A stretch of 14,585 nucleotides of DNA from Thermoflexibacter sp. (GCA_025455345.1 JALOMS010000060.1:1-14585), one strand, 5' to 3'. Positions 7,985-14,585 are shown, counted from the stretch's first letter. Notes: generated by a model not told the origin, from the sequence alone. Made by a program: numbers and translations.

Positions 7985-10210
7985 TTATAGCTTTACCCCT
8001 ACGATAAGTATGTCATCTCTCTGCTCGGCATTGCCCTGAAACTCATCAATTTGGGATAAGATAATTTCTTTTTGGGTCTGAAGTGGTAGGTAAGCACTCT
8101 TTTGGAGCATCTCTCTGATGCGTGAACTGCCAAAGCGAATCTTTTTGGGGCTAATGATGTCTTTGGTGCCATCTGTTTTCATGTAAATCGTATCTCCTTT
8201 CTGAAGTACAAACTCATACTGTTGGAAAGACAGCATAGCGTTACCTTGTCCGATGGAAGTCTTATCTCCTTCAATTTCAACCAATTCTGCATTGGAGAAA
8301 TAAGAAAGAGGCATTTTGGCACCGCTAAATTTGATAGAGAAATCTCTTTCGTCTTGTTGCTTGATACAGCAAAGCGCGATATCCATTCCATCTTGCAAAT
8401 GTGTATTTTGCTGTTGATTAAGTGTTTCTACTATGCTTGTGTGCAATTGCTCTAAGATGAGATTTGGCTCGTAGATATGTTTGTTATTGATAATTTCGTT
8501 GAGCAAAGTATGCCCTATCATGCTCATAAAAGCCCCAGGAACGCCATGCCCCGTACAGTCCACGACCGCAAAGAATTTCAAATCCCCCAATTCCTCAAAC
8601 CAATAAAAGTCGCCACTGACCACATCTTTGGGCTTAAAAATGACAAAATGCTCTTGGAAATAAGCATGAAAAATATTCTCATCAGGCAAAATTGCACTTT
8701 GTATGCGTTTGGCATAGCGAATACTATCTGTAATTCTTATATTCTTAATCTCTAACTCTTCAAAGGCTTTTTCTAAAGTATCTCTCTGTTTTTTAATAAC
8801 TTCTTGATTAGTTTCTAATTCCTCCATGTTTTGACGGAGTTCCTCTTCATTTGCCAATAATTCTTCGTTTTTTTGTTTCAATGTTCTTCTTTGCATTTCT
8901 ATCTCGGTAGTGCGAGCTTGGACTTCCTTCTCCAATCTTTCCTTCTCTGATTCTATCATTCTTTGCTTTTCTTCTTTTTCTTTCGCCAATTCTTGTCGCA
9001 TGATTTCCAAGCGATAAAGTAAGCCCACAGAAAACAAAAATATTTGGATAATGCCTCCAATAGAACTCGCATTGAGCATGAGAAACTTAGAATTGATGAC
9101 ATAAAAAATAGCCAGCATGCCTAATAATCGTCCTATCAAGTAAAAAATATTCGCCAACAGGAAATAACGCGCAGGACGAAAACCTTTGGCAGAAACAATG
9201 ATGCTCGTTATCAATACAATAAGTATGACTAATGCTGAAATAATGATGGTAAGAATAATAATCCAAACATTGAATACAATGGCTAAAGTGTAATACATTC
9301 CTATTAGTCCTATTATTCCCCAAACTATCTTGTCCCAAAAAGGCGCGTAAATAGATAGCTGTAAATAATAACGCGTAAAAAACAACAAGAAGAACCAAGG
9401 AAGAACAATGATAGTAAAGTAGAAATAGCTTTCTTGTACTTTATTGAAACCCAAAAAGCCATTGAGGATATCTAAAGGGAAAATGGTAACCAATCCAGAA
9501 GAAAACAACATCAACGCAAAAAAGAGATAGCTCTTATCTCGGAAATGCAAAAAAAGTACAAAAGTATAAAATGCCATAATCACATATATAGCGGCAAAGG
9601 CACTGACAAAGTATTTCCTTTGTTCGTAGTCTTCTGCTACGGTTTTTTCGTTTTGAATAACCACATTGTTCGTGCTTCTAAGCGTACCTTTATTTTGTAA
9701 AGTAGTAGCTTTATAGATTTCTAACCTCAAGTAGTATGTTTGAGAACTATTTACGGGCAATTCCAAAGGTAGATAGCTAAAAAAACCGTAGTATTTTACC
9801 TTCTGTGATTTAAAAAGCATGGAGCCATCAGTGTAGGTATGCAGATTTTGCGCTTTGTCCATGAAAAATATAGCGGCAGAGTCATATTGAGTCCCCAAGT
9901 CGACTAACCAATGAGCAGATTCACTCTTATTCTCAATGCTAAAACGTAGCCAAACGATGTCATTGTCTTTGAAAAGTAGCTTTTCTTTGTTAAAAGCAAC
10001 AAAACGAGCATCATAAGCCATACTACTTATCTGCTCAAAACTTATTGCTTTCTCTTTAGAAGAAACATAAAAGACTTGAGTTTGTGATAATATACTTAAG
10101 TTCTCTGTATTATTGCGAATAACGATTTGGGGTAGTGTATCTGCCACCAGACCAGTATTTTTCAAACAAAAGCAGACAAAAAAGATACACACACGCAAAA
10201 TATGTTTCAT
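7985..10210 (-). CDS. 7TMR-DISM receptor fused to SpoIIE-type PP2C phosphatase
   Basis: This 741-residue protein has a signal peptide (1-24), a periplasmic sensor domain of the 7TMR-DISM extracellular type (about 30-190, with WLRFSIENKS and YYLRLE strands), and seven membrane segments at about 201-221, 228-246, 262-283, 293-314, 316-340, 350-371 and 378-399. A long coiled coil follows (403-490). The cytoplasmic SpoIIE phosphatase domain starts after IRYAKRIQSAILP (496-508). Its metal-binding acidic residues are in place: SGDFYW (Asp534), DCTGHGVPGAFMSM (Asp551), DGMDIA (608), TDGTKD (Asp680) and RDDILIV (732-733). It should dephosphorylate a serine or threonine on a partner, typically an anti-sigma antagonist, in response to a periplasmic or membrane signal. 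No anti-sigma or sigma gene lies next to it. Confidence 0.93.
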   Translation of the reverse strand: MKHILRVCIFFVCFCLKNTGLVADTLPQIVIRNNTENLSILSQTQVFYVSSKEKAISFEQISSMAYDARFVAFNKEKLLFKDNDIVWLRFSIENKSESAHWLVDLGTQYDSAAIFFMDKAQNLHTYTDGSMLFKSQKVKYYGFFSYLPLELPVNSSQTYYLRLEIYKATTLQNKGTLRSTNNVVIQNEKTVAEDYEQRKYFVSAFAAIYVIMAFYTFVLFLHFRDKSYLFFALMLFSSGLVTIFPLDILNGFLGFNKVQESYFYFTIIVLPWFFLLFFTRYYLQLSIYAPFWDKIVWGIIGLIGMYYTLAIVFNVWIIILTIIISALVILIVLITSIIVSAKGFRPARYFLLANIFYLIGRLLGMLAIFYVINSKFLMLNASSIGGIIQIFLFSVGLLYRLEIMRQELAKEKEEKQRMIESEKERLEKEVQARTTEIEMQRRTLKQKNEELLANEEELRQNMEELETNQEVIKKQRDTLEKAFEELEIKNIRITDSIRYAKRIQSAILPDENIFHAYFQEHFVIFKPKDVVSGDFYWFEELGDLKFFAVVDCTGHGVPGAFMSMIGHTLLNEIINNKHIYEPNLILEQLHTSIVETLNQQQNTHLQDGMDIALCCIKQQDERDFSIKFSGAKMPLSYFSNAELVEIEGDKTSIGQGNAMLSFQQYEFVLQKGDTIYMKTDGTKDIISPKKIRFGSSRIREMLQKSAYLPLQTQKEIILSQIDEFQGNAEQRDDILIVGVKL

Positions 10211-10263
10211 CAGTTATTGGTAAATAGACGTAACAAAAGACTACTATAAAGAAGATGTGATTC

Positions 10264-10295
10264 TAAAGATATTTTATATTTTTTAAATTACCAAA
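10264..10295 (-). promoter_or_regulatory. Possible Bacteroidota-type promoter of the receptor-phosphatase gene
   Basis: Read on the − strand there is TTTG (10292-10295), then 20 nt, then TATCTTTA (10264-10271). This matches the known Bacteroidota pattern TTTG (−33) and TAnnTTTG (−7), with one mismatch in the −7 box and normal spacing. It would give a leader of about 50 nt before the ATG at 10210. In such AT-rich DNA the match could be chance. Confidence 0.35.
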
Positions 10296-10366
10296 TATTT
10301 AATTTATTATTATATATTGTTTGTAATCCATCAATTATAGACTTAAAACATATATGCTGTGCCTGC

Positions 10367-10424
10367 TATTTTACCTCACCGCCTCCCAAAGTATCTCTAC
10401 CAAGTGCTGTGCCTTTTTGCCTGT
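10367..10424 (-). repeat. Left copy of a 58-nt direct repeat (fragment of a gene 3' end)
   Basis: This stretch equals 12322-12379 at 57 of 58 positions and has the same orientation. The right copy encodes the last residues and stop of the FAD/Fe-S gene (ending GRKAQHLVEILWEAVR). The left copy can encode the same end, with Arg changed to Lys, but an in-frame TAA soon appears upstream and no other part of that gene is present. It is therefore a detached fragment, made by duplication of the gene end. Beyond 10424 the similarity stops abruptly. Confidence 0.85.
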
Positions 10425-10633
10425 GCTGCTCCACCTGACGCTTGGCTTCTGCCCAGAAAGGGTAGAAACTTAGCCTTGCGCCAATAGGACTTTTCTTGGT
10501 ATTGTGTATTTTTTTTATCTCAAATTTAACATAAATATTGCCTAAAAAGAGCTATTTTGGGTCAATATTTTGCTTTCTATAACGTTTTTTGATAAATTGC
10601 ATATCAAGTAAATAATCTCATACAATCACTTAT

Positions 10634-10927
10634 ATGATGACAAAAAAGGAAAAAAAATTTATTAAATATTGGGAAAAGTATCACAGCAAAGGCAAATGGA
10701 AATATGCTATTCAGTATGGAATGATATGGGCAATTTTCGTAGTGTTTTTTACTGAACTATGGCAAGTGTATGATATTGGGTTTAGTACAAATAATTTTAT
10801 AAAAGTCTATTTATCAAGAGATTTCTTGATAAAGTCTGTAGTTTTTTTCTTTGGAGGGGTCATGATAAACGGATTATTGATGTGGTATGCCAATGAAAAG
10901 TTATACCTTAAAATCACAAAAAAGTAA
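10634..10927 (+). CDS. Small two-TM membrane protein, function unknown
   Basis: The 97-residue product has a basic N-terminus (MMTKKEKKFIKYWEKYHSKG), a first hydrophobic segment (about 27-45, MIWAIFVVFFTELW), a polar loop, and a second hydrophobic segment (about 66-85, VVFFFGGVMINGLLMW), then a short basic tail. Both ends should be cytoplasmic. The first two codons are both ATG, so the start may be at 10634 or 10637. I do not recognise the family. It lies in the AT-rich interval between the two 58-nt direct repeats and faces the leucine-rich repeat gene convergently, 241 nt apart. The intact frame, codon use and clean membrane topology support a real gene. Confidence 0.7.
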   Translation: MMTKKEKKFIKYWEKYHSKGKWKYAIQYGMIWAIFVVFFTELWQVYDIGFSTNNFIKVYLSRDFLIKSVVFFFGGVMINGLLMWYANEKLYLKITKK

Positions 10928-11168
10928 GATTAATTTTATCTTCAAATTAGCTTAGGGCATGAAGTAATTGCATTTGTCCTTTTCCCACTTACTTACAAAA
11001 ATCTTCCACTTGCCCCTAAAAAATATTCAAGGTTTGGTTTGATTTGGGTTGGTGATTCGTAAGGAAATAAGTTAATTACTTTGTTCTTGCTCTCATACAC
11101 AAACCAAAGATTTACAGATAAAATGTTTTAGATTTTAAGAAAAGCATATCTAAGACAGATAAAGAAAA

Positions 11169-12056
11169 CTAAAAAATAATACTATTTTTCGCTCTTACGA
11201 ACCCATTTAACATATCTATTTCCTTATTTGTATGAGTATAATTGGAATAATAGGAAAAAATGACATCCTTCCGACCAATAAGTGGTGTAACATCGCCATC
11301 TAATATTTGAGTATATCCTATCAAACTGATTATTTTCAATTTATCCAAATATTTAATAGAACTAATAGAAGAAAATCCACCCCCATTCCTTACAGATAGT
11401 ATTTCTAATTCTGTTAAATTTTTCATAAACTCAAAATCAGTAACTATCTTTTTGCAAGAATCAATGTAAAGTTTTTTGAGTTTTGTCAAACAACCTATTT
11501 CATCAATTAATGTTAGTTTACGCAAATAATTCAAATCTAATTTTTCTAAATTCATGAGATTTTCAACGCCTTTTAAACTCTCAGTAGAAGAGAGGCTAAC
11601 CTCTAAATCCCGTAATTTAGTAAGCTTTTTCAATTCCGCTAAATCTTTCCCCTTGTACCGTTTTAGTGTTAGTTTTTGGAGTTTACTGCAATCAAAAAGC
11701 CCTTCACAACCTTTTCGCCAAAAAATCCAACATTCTTTTAAAAGAGGGAAATAAGTAAAATCAATCACTTGGGTATCTTCTCTCGAAATAGACAAAGATT
11801 TTAAGTTAGGTAAATAATAAATTCCTGAAATATCAAAAGTTCCTACCCCAATATGTACTCTTTCAATAAACGTCAAACCTTTCAAAAATTGGGTATCTTC
11901 TAAGAAATATCCATTTACCTTGTTTATTGTAATTGAGTTAATTTTATGTTGTTGCATAAAAAGTATTGATTCATTTATTTTATCAGATTCAATACATAAA
12001 GATTTTATGCCATCCTTTTCATGGATAAGAAATCCATCTAATTTGTAATCTTTCAT
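11169..12056 (-). CDS. Leucine-rich repeat protein, cytoplasmic
   Basis: The 295-residue protein has no signal peptide or membrane segment. From about residue 55 it is built of leucine-rich repeats of about 21-24 residues, seen as LPNLKSLSI, CSKLQKLTL, LTKLRDLEV, LMNLEKLDL, LTKLKKLYI, LTELEILSV and LDKLKIISL. The N-terminal 50 residues (KLDGFLIHEKDG onward) form a cap with strand-like segments, and the last 35 (GDVTPL to SYYSNYTHTNKEID) form a C-terminal cap. Such proteins bind other proteins. Similar stand-alone cytoplasmic LRR proteins occur beside toxin genes in Bacteroidota, so an orphan immunity role is conceivable, but no toxin lies here. The gene is much more AT-rich than the FAD/Fe-S gene to its right, which suits recent acquisition. 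It sits within the interval between the direct repeats. Confidence 0.85.
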   Translation of the reverse strand: MKDYKLDGFLIHEKDGIKSLCIESDKINESILFMQQHKINSITINKVNGYFLEDTQFLKGLTFIERVHIGVGTFDISGIYYLPNLKSLSISREDTQVIDFTYFPLLKECWIFWRKGCEGLFDCSKLQKLTLKRYKGKDLAELKKLTKLRDLEVSLSSTESLKGVENLMNLEKLDLNYLRKLTLIDEIGCLTKLKKLYIDSCKKIVTDFEFMKNLTELEILSVRNGGGFSSISSIKYLDKLKIISLIGYTQILDGDVTPLIGRKDVIFSYYSNYTHTNKEIDMLNGFVRAKNSIIF

Positions 12057-12126
12057 ATTTATTTAGCAATTACATTGATTTCATTTAGAAGATTTTGGAT
12101 AACATTGTTTATGCCACGTGAAACAA

Positions 12127-12178
12127 AACTCTGTAAGGAGTTTAACCTTTCGCGTGTGGTTCAACTCTTAACAGAGTT
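12127..12178. repeat. Nested palindrome with two inner hairpins
   Basis: Two 21-nt arms (12127-12147 and 12158-12178) are inverted copies of each other at 18 of 21 positions, around the centre TTTCGCGTGT. Each arm is also a hairpin by itself: AAACTC/GAGTTT with loop TGTAAG at 12126-12143, and CAACTC/GAGTTG with loop TTAACA at 12162-12179. Such a hairpin-within-palindrome is typical of small non-autonomous repeats moved by a transposase in trans. No transposase is present in the window. Confidence 0.65.
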
Positions 12179-12221
12179 GTATCATTACTTGTCAATCTTA
12201 TTGCTACCAATAGTAAATCGC

Positions 12222-12258
12222 AACGGCGAACCGTTCCTACGGAGTATAAGAATTTATA
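12222..12258. repeat. Cluster of three short hairpins
   Basis: AACGG/CCGTT (12222-12226 with 12231-12235, loop CGAA) overlaps CCGT/ACGG (12231-12234 with 12239-12242, loop TCCT) and the two are mutually exclusive. TATAA/TTATA (12245-12258, loop GAAT) follows. These lie about 45 nt after the nested palindrome and probably belong to the same repeat-rich patch. The CCGT-NNNN-ACGG type recurs at 13482-13495 inside the FAD/Fe-S gene. Confidence 0.45.
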
Positions 12259-12283
12259 GCACTTGTCCAAATATTTTTCTCCT

Positions 12284-12310
12284 AAAAAAGATTCAAGGGT
12301 CAGCCCTGAA
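12284..12310 (-). terminator. Probable intrinsic terminator of the FAD/Fe-S gene
   Basis: On the − strand a hairpin with stem TTCAGGG pairing with CCCTTGAA (one bulged base, 4-nt loop) is followed within two bases by six T (12284-12289). It begins 15 nt after the TAA stop at 12326 and is correctly oriented. Confidence 0.6.
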
Positions 12311-12321
12311 CCAATCATTAG

Positions 12322-12379
12322 TATTTTACCTCACCGCCTCCCAAAGTATCTCTACCAAGTGCTGTGCCTTTCTGCCTGT
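12322..12379 (-). repeat. Right copy of the 58-nt direct repeat (functional gene end)
   Basis: This copy spans the last 17 codons plus stop (12326-12379) of the FAD/Fe-S gene and 4 nt beyond. It matches 10367-10424 with a single difference. The encoded end GTGRKAQHLVEILWEAV looks like the native C-terminus of this protein family, so this copy is the original and the left one is derived. Confidence 0.85.
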
Positions 12380-12826
12380 ACCGTCTTTGATTTGGTGGCG
12401 GCAACTTGTACCATTTGCCGCAATCATCACATCGTCAGGTTGTTGGCGCACCGTAGGGAACAGCACCAACTCGCCTATTTTCATGGAAATTTCATAGTGT
12501 TCCGCCTCATAGCCAAAGCTCCCCGCCATGCCGCAGCAGCCCGAAGGAATAAGATGGACAGTGTAATTGGCTGGTAATGAAAGCACTTTCTTCGTGGGTG
12601 TGAGCGAAGCCAAAGATTTTTGGTGGCAATGTCCATGCAACTTGATGAGCTTGGTTTCGTCAGTAAATTGCTCTTTTTTGAGGTTGCCTTTGTCTATTTC
12701 TTTTGCCAAAAACTCATCAATGAGCAGGGCATTTTTTGCCAATTTGCGAGCGTCTTCCTTCTGATAGTCATGCGCCAAATCTATGTATTCATCTCTGAAT
12801 GTGAGGATTGCAGAAGGCTCTAAACC
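12326..12826 (-). pseudogene. C-terminal fragment of FAD/Fe-S oxidoreductase, separated by frameshift
   Basis: This frame continues the protein encoded at 12789-14585 after a frame change. It begins GLEPSAILTFRDEYIDLAHDYQ, which is the conserved start of the last part of the second cysteine-rich (CCG-type) domain, and includes HGHCHQKSL and SGCCGMAGSFGYE, the conserved Cys pair of that domain. It ends with a native-looking C-terminus, 166 residues in all. The codon just before Gly is TGA in this frame, and no ATG occurs before the CCGM motif, so it cannot be expressed alone in a normal way. About a dozen residues usual in the family between the two pieces are missing, so the break is a small deletion that also shifted the frame, not just one missing base. 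A sequencing or assembly error is possible. Confidence 0.8.
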
Positions 12827-14585
12827 TCAAGTCTATGTTGCGGATAGCGATACTTTTTGCCTCGTTCAGCAAGCCTTTGGAGAGGTAAGTGCGCCCACTT
12901 TCCAAGTGCAAGGGAATTTCCACTTCGTAGCCCAATTTTTCCAACAACTGAATTGCCTTTTTGCCCATGCTTACGTCATTGTAGTTGGTAAATTCATCAC
13001 AAAAAAGGTAAACCTTTTTGGAGTTATGAGTGATGAGTTTTGAGTGATGAGTTTTTAAGCCGTTGTCAGTGTCCTCACTGACAACTACGCCTTTGTTGGT
13101 GTTTTCACCAGCAAAGCCCATGCTTCCTCTGACAACTCGCTTTTTAAACCATTTTCGCAAAGTTTCTTTTTCCAAAAGCGGAATAGAACGCTCTTGGGCA
13201 AAACCTGTGATATTTTTGGCAATGCGCGAAGTGATTTTATTGGTAAATATAAAGTTGTAAATACTTGGAAATAAGGCGGCAAGGGAATTAAGTTTGGTAA
13301 AATTCCCTATCAGTTGAGTGCGGAAAGGTACACCATTCATCTGATAGTATTGGTGCGTAAACTCCGCTTTCAACTTGCCCACGTCCACATTGCTCGGACA
13401 TTCGGACTTACAGCCCTTGCAAGAAAGGCACAAGTCCATCACTTCTTTAACTTCTTCGCTGTTGAAGCGTGAATTTGCCCCACCGTAGCGACGGTCGCCC
13501 TTGCCCCACCCCAAGGAGAGGGTATTGAAATTCAAAACTTTGCCTTCGTTTTCAAACTTTCCCGACAGAGCCTCCCTCAAAATATTTGCCCTTGCTCTGG
13601 TCGTATCTTTTTCGTTGCGGGTCGCCATGTAACTTGGACACATTGTCCCCCCTGTGAGTTCTGTTTTGCGACAGTCGCCACTGCCGTTGCACTGCTCTGC
13701 CGCACGCAAAATTCCCAAAGTAGAAGAAAAATCTAAGACAGTTTTGAACTGCGGTGTACCTTGGTTGGGTTCGTAGCGCAGACTTGTATTCATGGGGGGC
13801 GTATCTACTATCTTGTTGGGATTGAAGATATTATCAGGGTCAAAAGTGCGCTTTACTTCTTTGAGCAATTCGTAATTTTTTTCTCCCACCATGTATTTGA
13901 TGTATTCGCCTCTAAGCCTGCCATCCCCATGTTCGCCACTCAAAGAACCCTTGTATTTTTTCACCAATTTGGCAATTTCGTCTGCAATAGTTTTAAAAAG
14001 GCGGTTGCCTTCTGCCGTTTTTAGGTCAAGGATAGGGCGCAAGTGAATCTCGCCTGAGCCTGCGTGTGCGTAATGCACGCAATACAAGCCGTATTTCGCC
14101 AAAATTTCGTTAAATTCTCTGATGTATTCGGGTAAGTCGTTCACATCTACGGCGGTGTCCTCTATGACAGGCACAGGCTTTGCGTCCCCAACCATGTTGG
14201 AGAGCAAGCCCAAACCTGCTTTTCGCAAATTCCAAACTTTCTTGATGTCTTCGCCCAAAACCAAAGGAAAATGATAGCCCAAACCCTTTGCTTTCATCTC
14301 ATTTTCAATCTGTTGCGCTATGGCAATTACTTCCTCCTGTGTATTTTTAGAAATCTCCACCGCCAGCACTGCCTTGGGTTTGCCTTGCACAAAAAAGCTA
14401 TTTTGCTTCTGCTCAATGTTATTTTCTACACACTCAAAAATATAATGGTCTATCAGTTCGCTTGCCGTTGGTGCATATTTGAGCGCAATCAAATTTGCCC
14501 GCAAACTCTCGTCTATGCTATTAAAATGCACGCACAACAAGCCCTTTTCTTTGGGTGGCAAAGGCACTACATTCAGCTTGATTTC
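12789..14585 (-). CDS. FAD-linked oxidase / Fe-S oxidoreductase (D-2-hydroxyacid dehydrogenase-like), 5'-truncated by window and frameshifted at 3' end
   Basis: The frame is open through the right edge, so the true start is outside; the GTG at 14567 is only an internal codon. Numbering from it, residues 1-254 are the FAD-oxidase C-terminal domain with HAGSGEIHLRP (168-178), SGEHGDGRLRGEY (210-222) and FDPDNIFNPNKIV. Two 4Fe-4S sites follow: CNGSGDCR with GGTMCPS (293-312), and CLSCKGCKSECPSNVDVGKLK (380-400). The first cysteine-rich domain begins VYLFCDEFTNYND (519-531). The family (YdiJ/Dld-like, about 970-1020 residues) oxidises D-lactate or D-2-hydroxyglutarate and passes electrons through Fe-S centres. 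The frame ends abnormally with RFRAFCNPHIQR because of the frameshift near 12826, and the rest is at 12326-12826. Two extra low-conservation stretches, residues about 345-367 and 477-518, are repeat insertions. Confidence 0.88.
   Translation of the reverse strand, partial: EIKLNVVPLPPKEKGLLCVHFNSIDESLRANLIALKYAPTASELIDHYIFECVENNIEQKQNSFFVQGKPKAVLAVEISKNTQEEVIAIAQQIENEMKAKGLGYHFPLVLGEDIKKVWNLRKAGLGLLSNMVGDAKPVPVIEDTAVDVNDLPEYIREFNEILAKYGLYCVHYAHAGSGEIHLRPILDLKTAEGNRLFKTIADEIAKLVKKYKGSLSGEHGDGRLRGEYIKYMVGEKNYELLKEVKRTFDPDNIFNPNKIVDTPPMNTSLRYEPNQGTPQFKTVLDFSSTLGILRAAEQCNGSGDCRKTELTGGTMCPSYMATRNEKDTTRARANILREALSGKFENEGKVLNFNTLSLGWGKGDRRYGGANSRFNSEEVKEVMDLCLSCKGCKSECPSNVDVGKLKAEFTHQYYQMNGVPFRTQLIGNFTKLNSLAALFPSIYNFIFTNKITSRIAKNITGFAQERSIPLLEKETLRKWFKKRVVRGSMGFAGENTNKGVVVSEDTDNGLKTHHSKLITHNSKKVYLFCDEFTNYNDVSMGKKAIQLLEKLGYEVEIPLHLESGRTYLSKGLLNEAKSIAIRNIDLRFRAFCNPHIQR
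13014..13139 (-). repeat. Repeat-rich in-frame insertion within the FAD/Fe-S gene
   Basis: The interval encodes residues 477-518 in the linker between LRKWFKK and VYLFCDEF. It contains, in + order, a 14-nt unit GAGTGATGAGTTTT repeated twice without a gap (13028-13055), a perfect 10-bp hairpin with arms GTTGTCAGTG and CACTGACAAC and loop TCCT (13062-13085), and an 11-bp hairpin with one mismatch, arms CTTTGTTGGTG and CACCAGCAAAG and loop TTTT (13091-13116). Such density of palindromes is not expected in a protein linker. The reading frame stays open through it. Confidence 0.7.
13482..13516 (-). repeat. Second hairpin-rich stretch within the FAD/Fe-S gene
   Basis: Two hairpins lie side by side: ACCGT/ACGGT with loop AGCG (13482-13495) and CCTTG/CAAGG with loop CCCCACCC (13499-13516). 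They fall in a Gly- and Arg-rich stretch (LSLGWGKGDRRYGGANSR) between the first Fe-S cluster region and EEVKEVMDLCLSCKGC, where the family normally has a shorter linker (from memory). The local base composition is unusually G-rich on the coding strand. Confidence 0.5.

Larger units (their letters stand above)
10211..10633. other. 423-nt intergenic region with promoter and stray gene-end repeat
   Basis: The part nearest the receptor-phosphatase gene is extremely AT-rich and holds a possible promoter. The middle (10366-10500) is abruptly GC-richer and contains the 58-nt copy of a distant gene's 3' end. On the − strand a frame is open for 61 codons (10366-10551, ending at TAG) but it has no early start codon and uses the repeat in the wrong frame, so it is not called as a gene. 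The last 100 nt before 10634 are AT-rich spacer. Confidence 0.5.

Noticed and set aside
9087..9398. Open frame of 103 codons on the − strand inside the receptor-phosphatase gene
   Set aside because: It is an alternate frame of a region coding membrane segments; the Cys/His-rich product is an artefact.
10366..10551. Open frame of 61 codons on the − strand reading through the left 58-nt repeat (ending GGGEVK)
   Set aside because: There is no ATG, GTG or TTG near its beginning, and it uses the repeat in a frame different from the real gene end, so the frame is most likely fortuitous. It would deserve another look if the same peptide were found elsewhere.
12075..12497. Open frame of 140 codons on the + strand
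   Set aside because: It crosses the palindrome cluster, a terminator and the antisense of the FAD/Fe-S gene end, has no coherent protein features, and is a shadow frame.
12326..12778. Independent 150-residue gene starting at a TTG at 12778
   Set aside because: It is the C-terminal continuation of the FAD/Fe-S protein in another frame. Conserved family residues extend upstream of the TTG to the frameshift point.

Overview
The window reads as a chromosome segment from an AT-rich member of the Bacteroidota, most like the Cytophagales. The reasons are two tandem OmpH/Skp-type periplasmic chaperones, a FIST protein paired with a histidine kinase, a 7TMR-DISM receptor fused to a SpoIIE phosphatase carrying the linker IRYAKRIQSAILP, very weak ribosome binding sites, and one TTTG/TAnnTTTG-like promoter. 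No tRNA, rRNA, CRISPR array, transposase or integrase is visible.

Layout. Positions 3-71 hold the probable tail of an upstream + strand gene. A + strand signalling pair follows: a FIST sensor protein (185-1330) and, 1 nt later, a histidine kinase (1332-2288). The kinase overlaps tail to tail by 20 nt with a − strand gene made of two tandem TerB-like domains (2269-2994). Everything from there to 10210 is on the − strand: two OmpH-like secreted proteins with a good intrinsic terminator and a 29-nt palindrome behind them, ribF (FAD synthesis), an amylosucrase-type GH13 enzyme, and a seven-TM receptor phosphatase. These are separated by gaps of about 100-420 nt, so they look like mostly single transcription units.

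The right third is the unusual part. A 58-nt direct repeat (57 of 58 identical) occurs at 10367-10424 and 12322-12379. The right copy is the true 3' end of a (D)-2-hydroxyacid dehydrogenase-like FAD/Fe-S gene on the − strand; the left copy is a stray fragment of that same gene end. Between them lies about 1.9 kb of very AT-rich DNA with a small two-TM protein (10634-10927), a leucine-rich repeat protein (11169-12056) and a cluster of nested palindromes (12126-12258). This layout resembles cargo inserted at a gene 3' end with duplication of that end, although no recombinase is present.

The FAD/Fe-S gene runs off the right edge. It is broken by a small deletion plus frameshift at about 12826-12830, which splits it into 12789-14585 and 12326-12826. 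It also carries two repeat-rich, hairpin-forming stretches that remain in frame (about 13014-13139 and 13482-13516) in linkers between conserved motifs. They recall the in-frame palindromic elements of Rickettsia. One of these hairpins shares its TTGTCAG/CTGACAA ends with the intergenic palindrome at 3210-3238, so a dispersed palindromic repeat family may be active in this genome.
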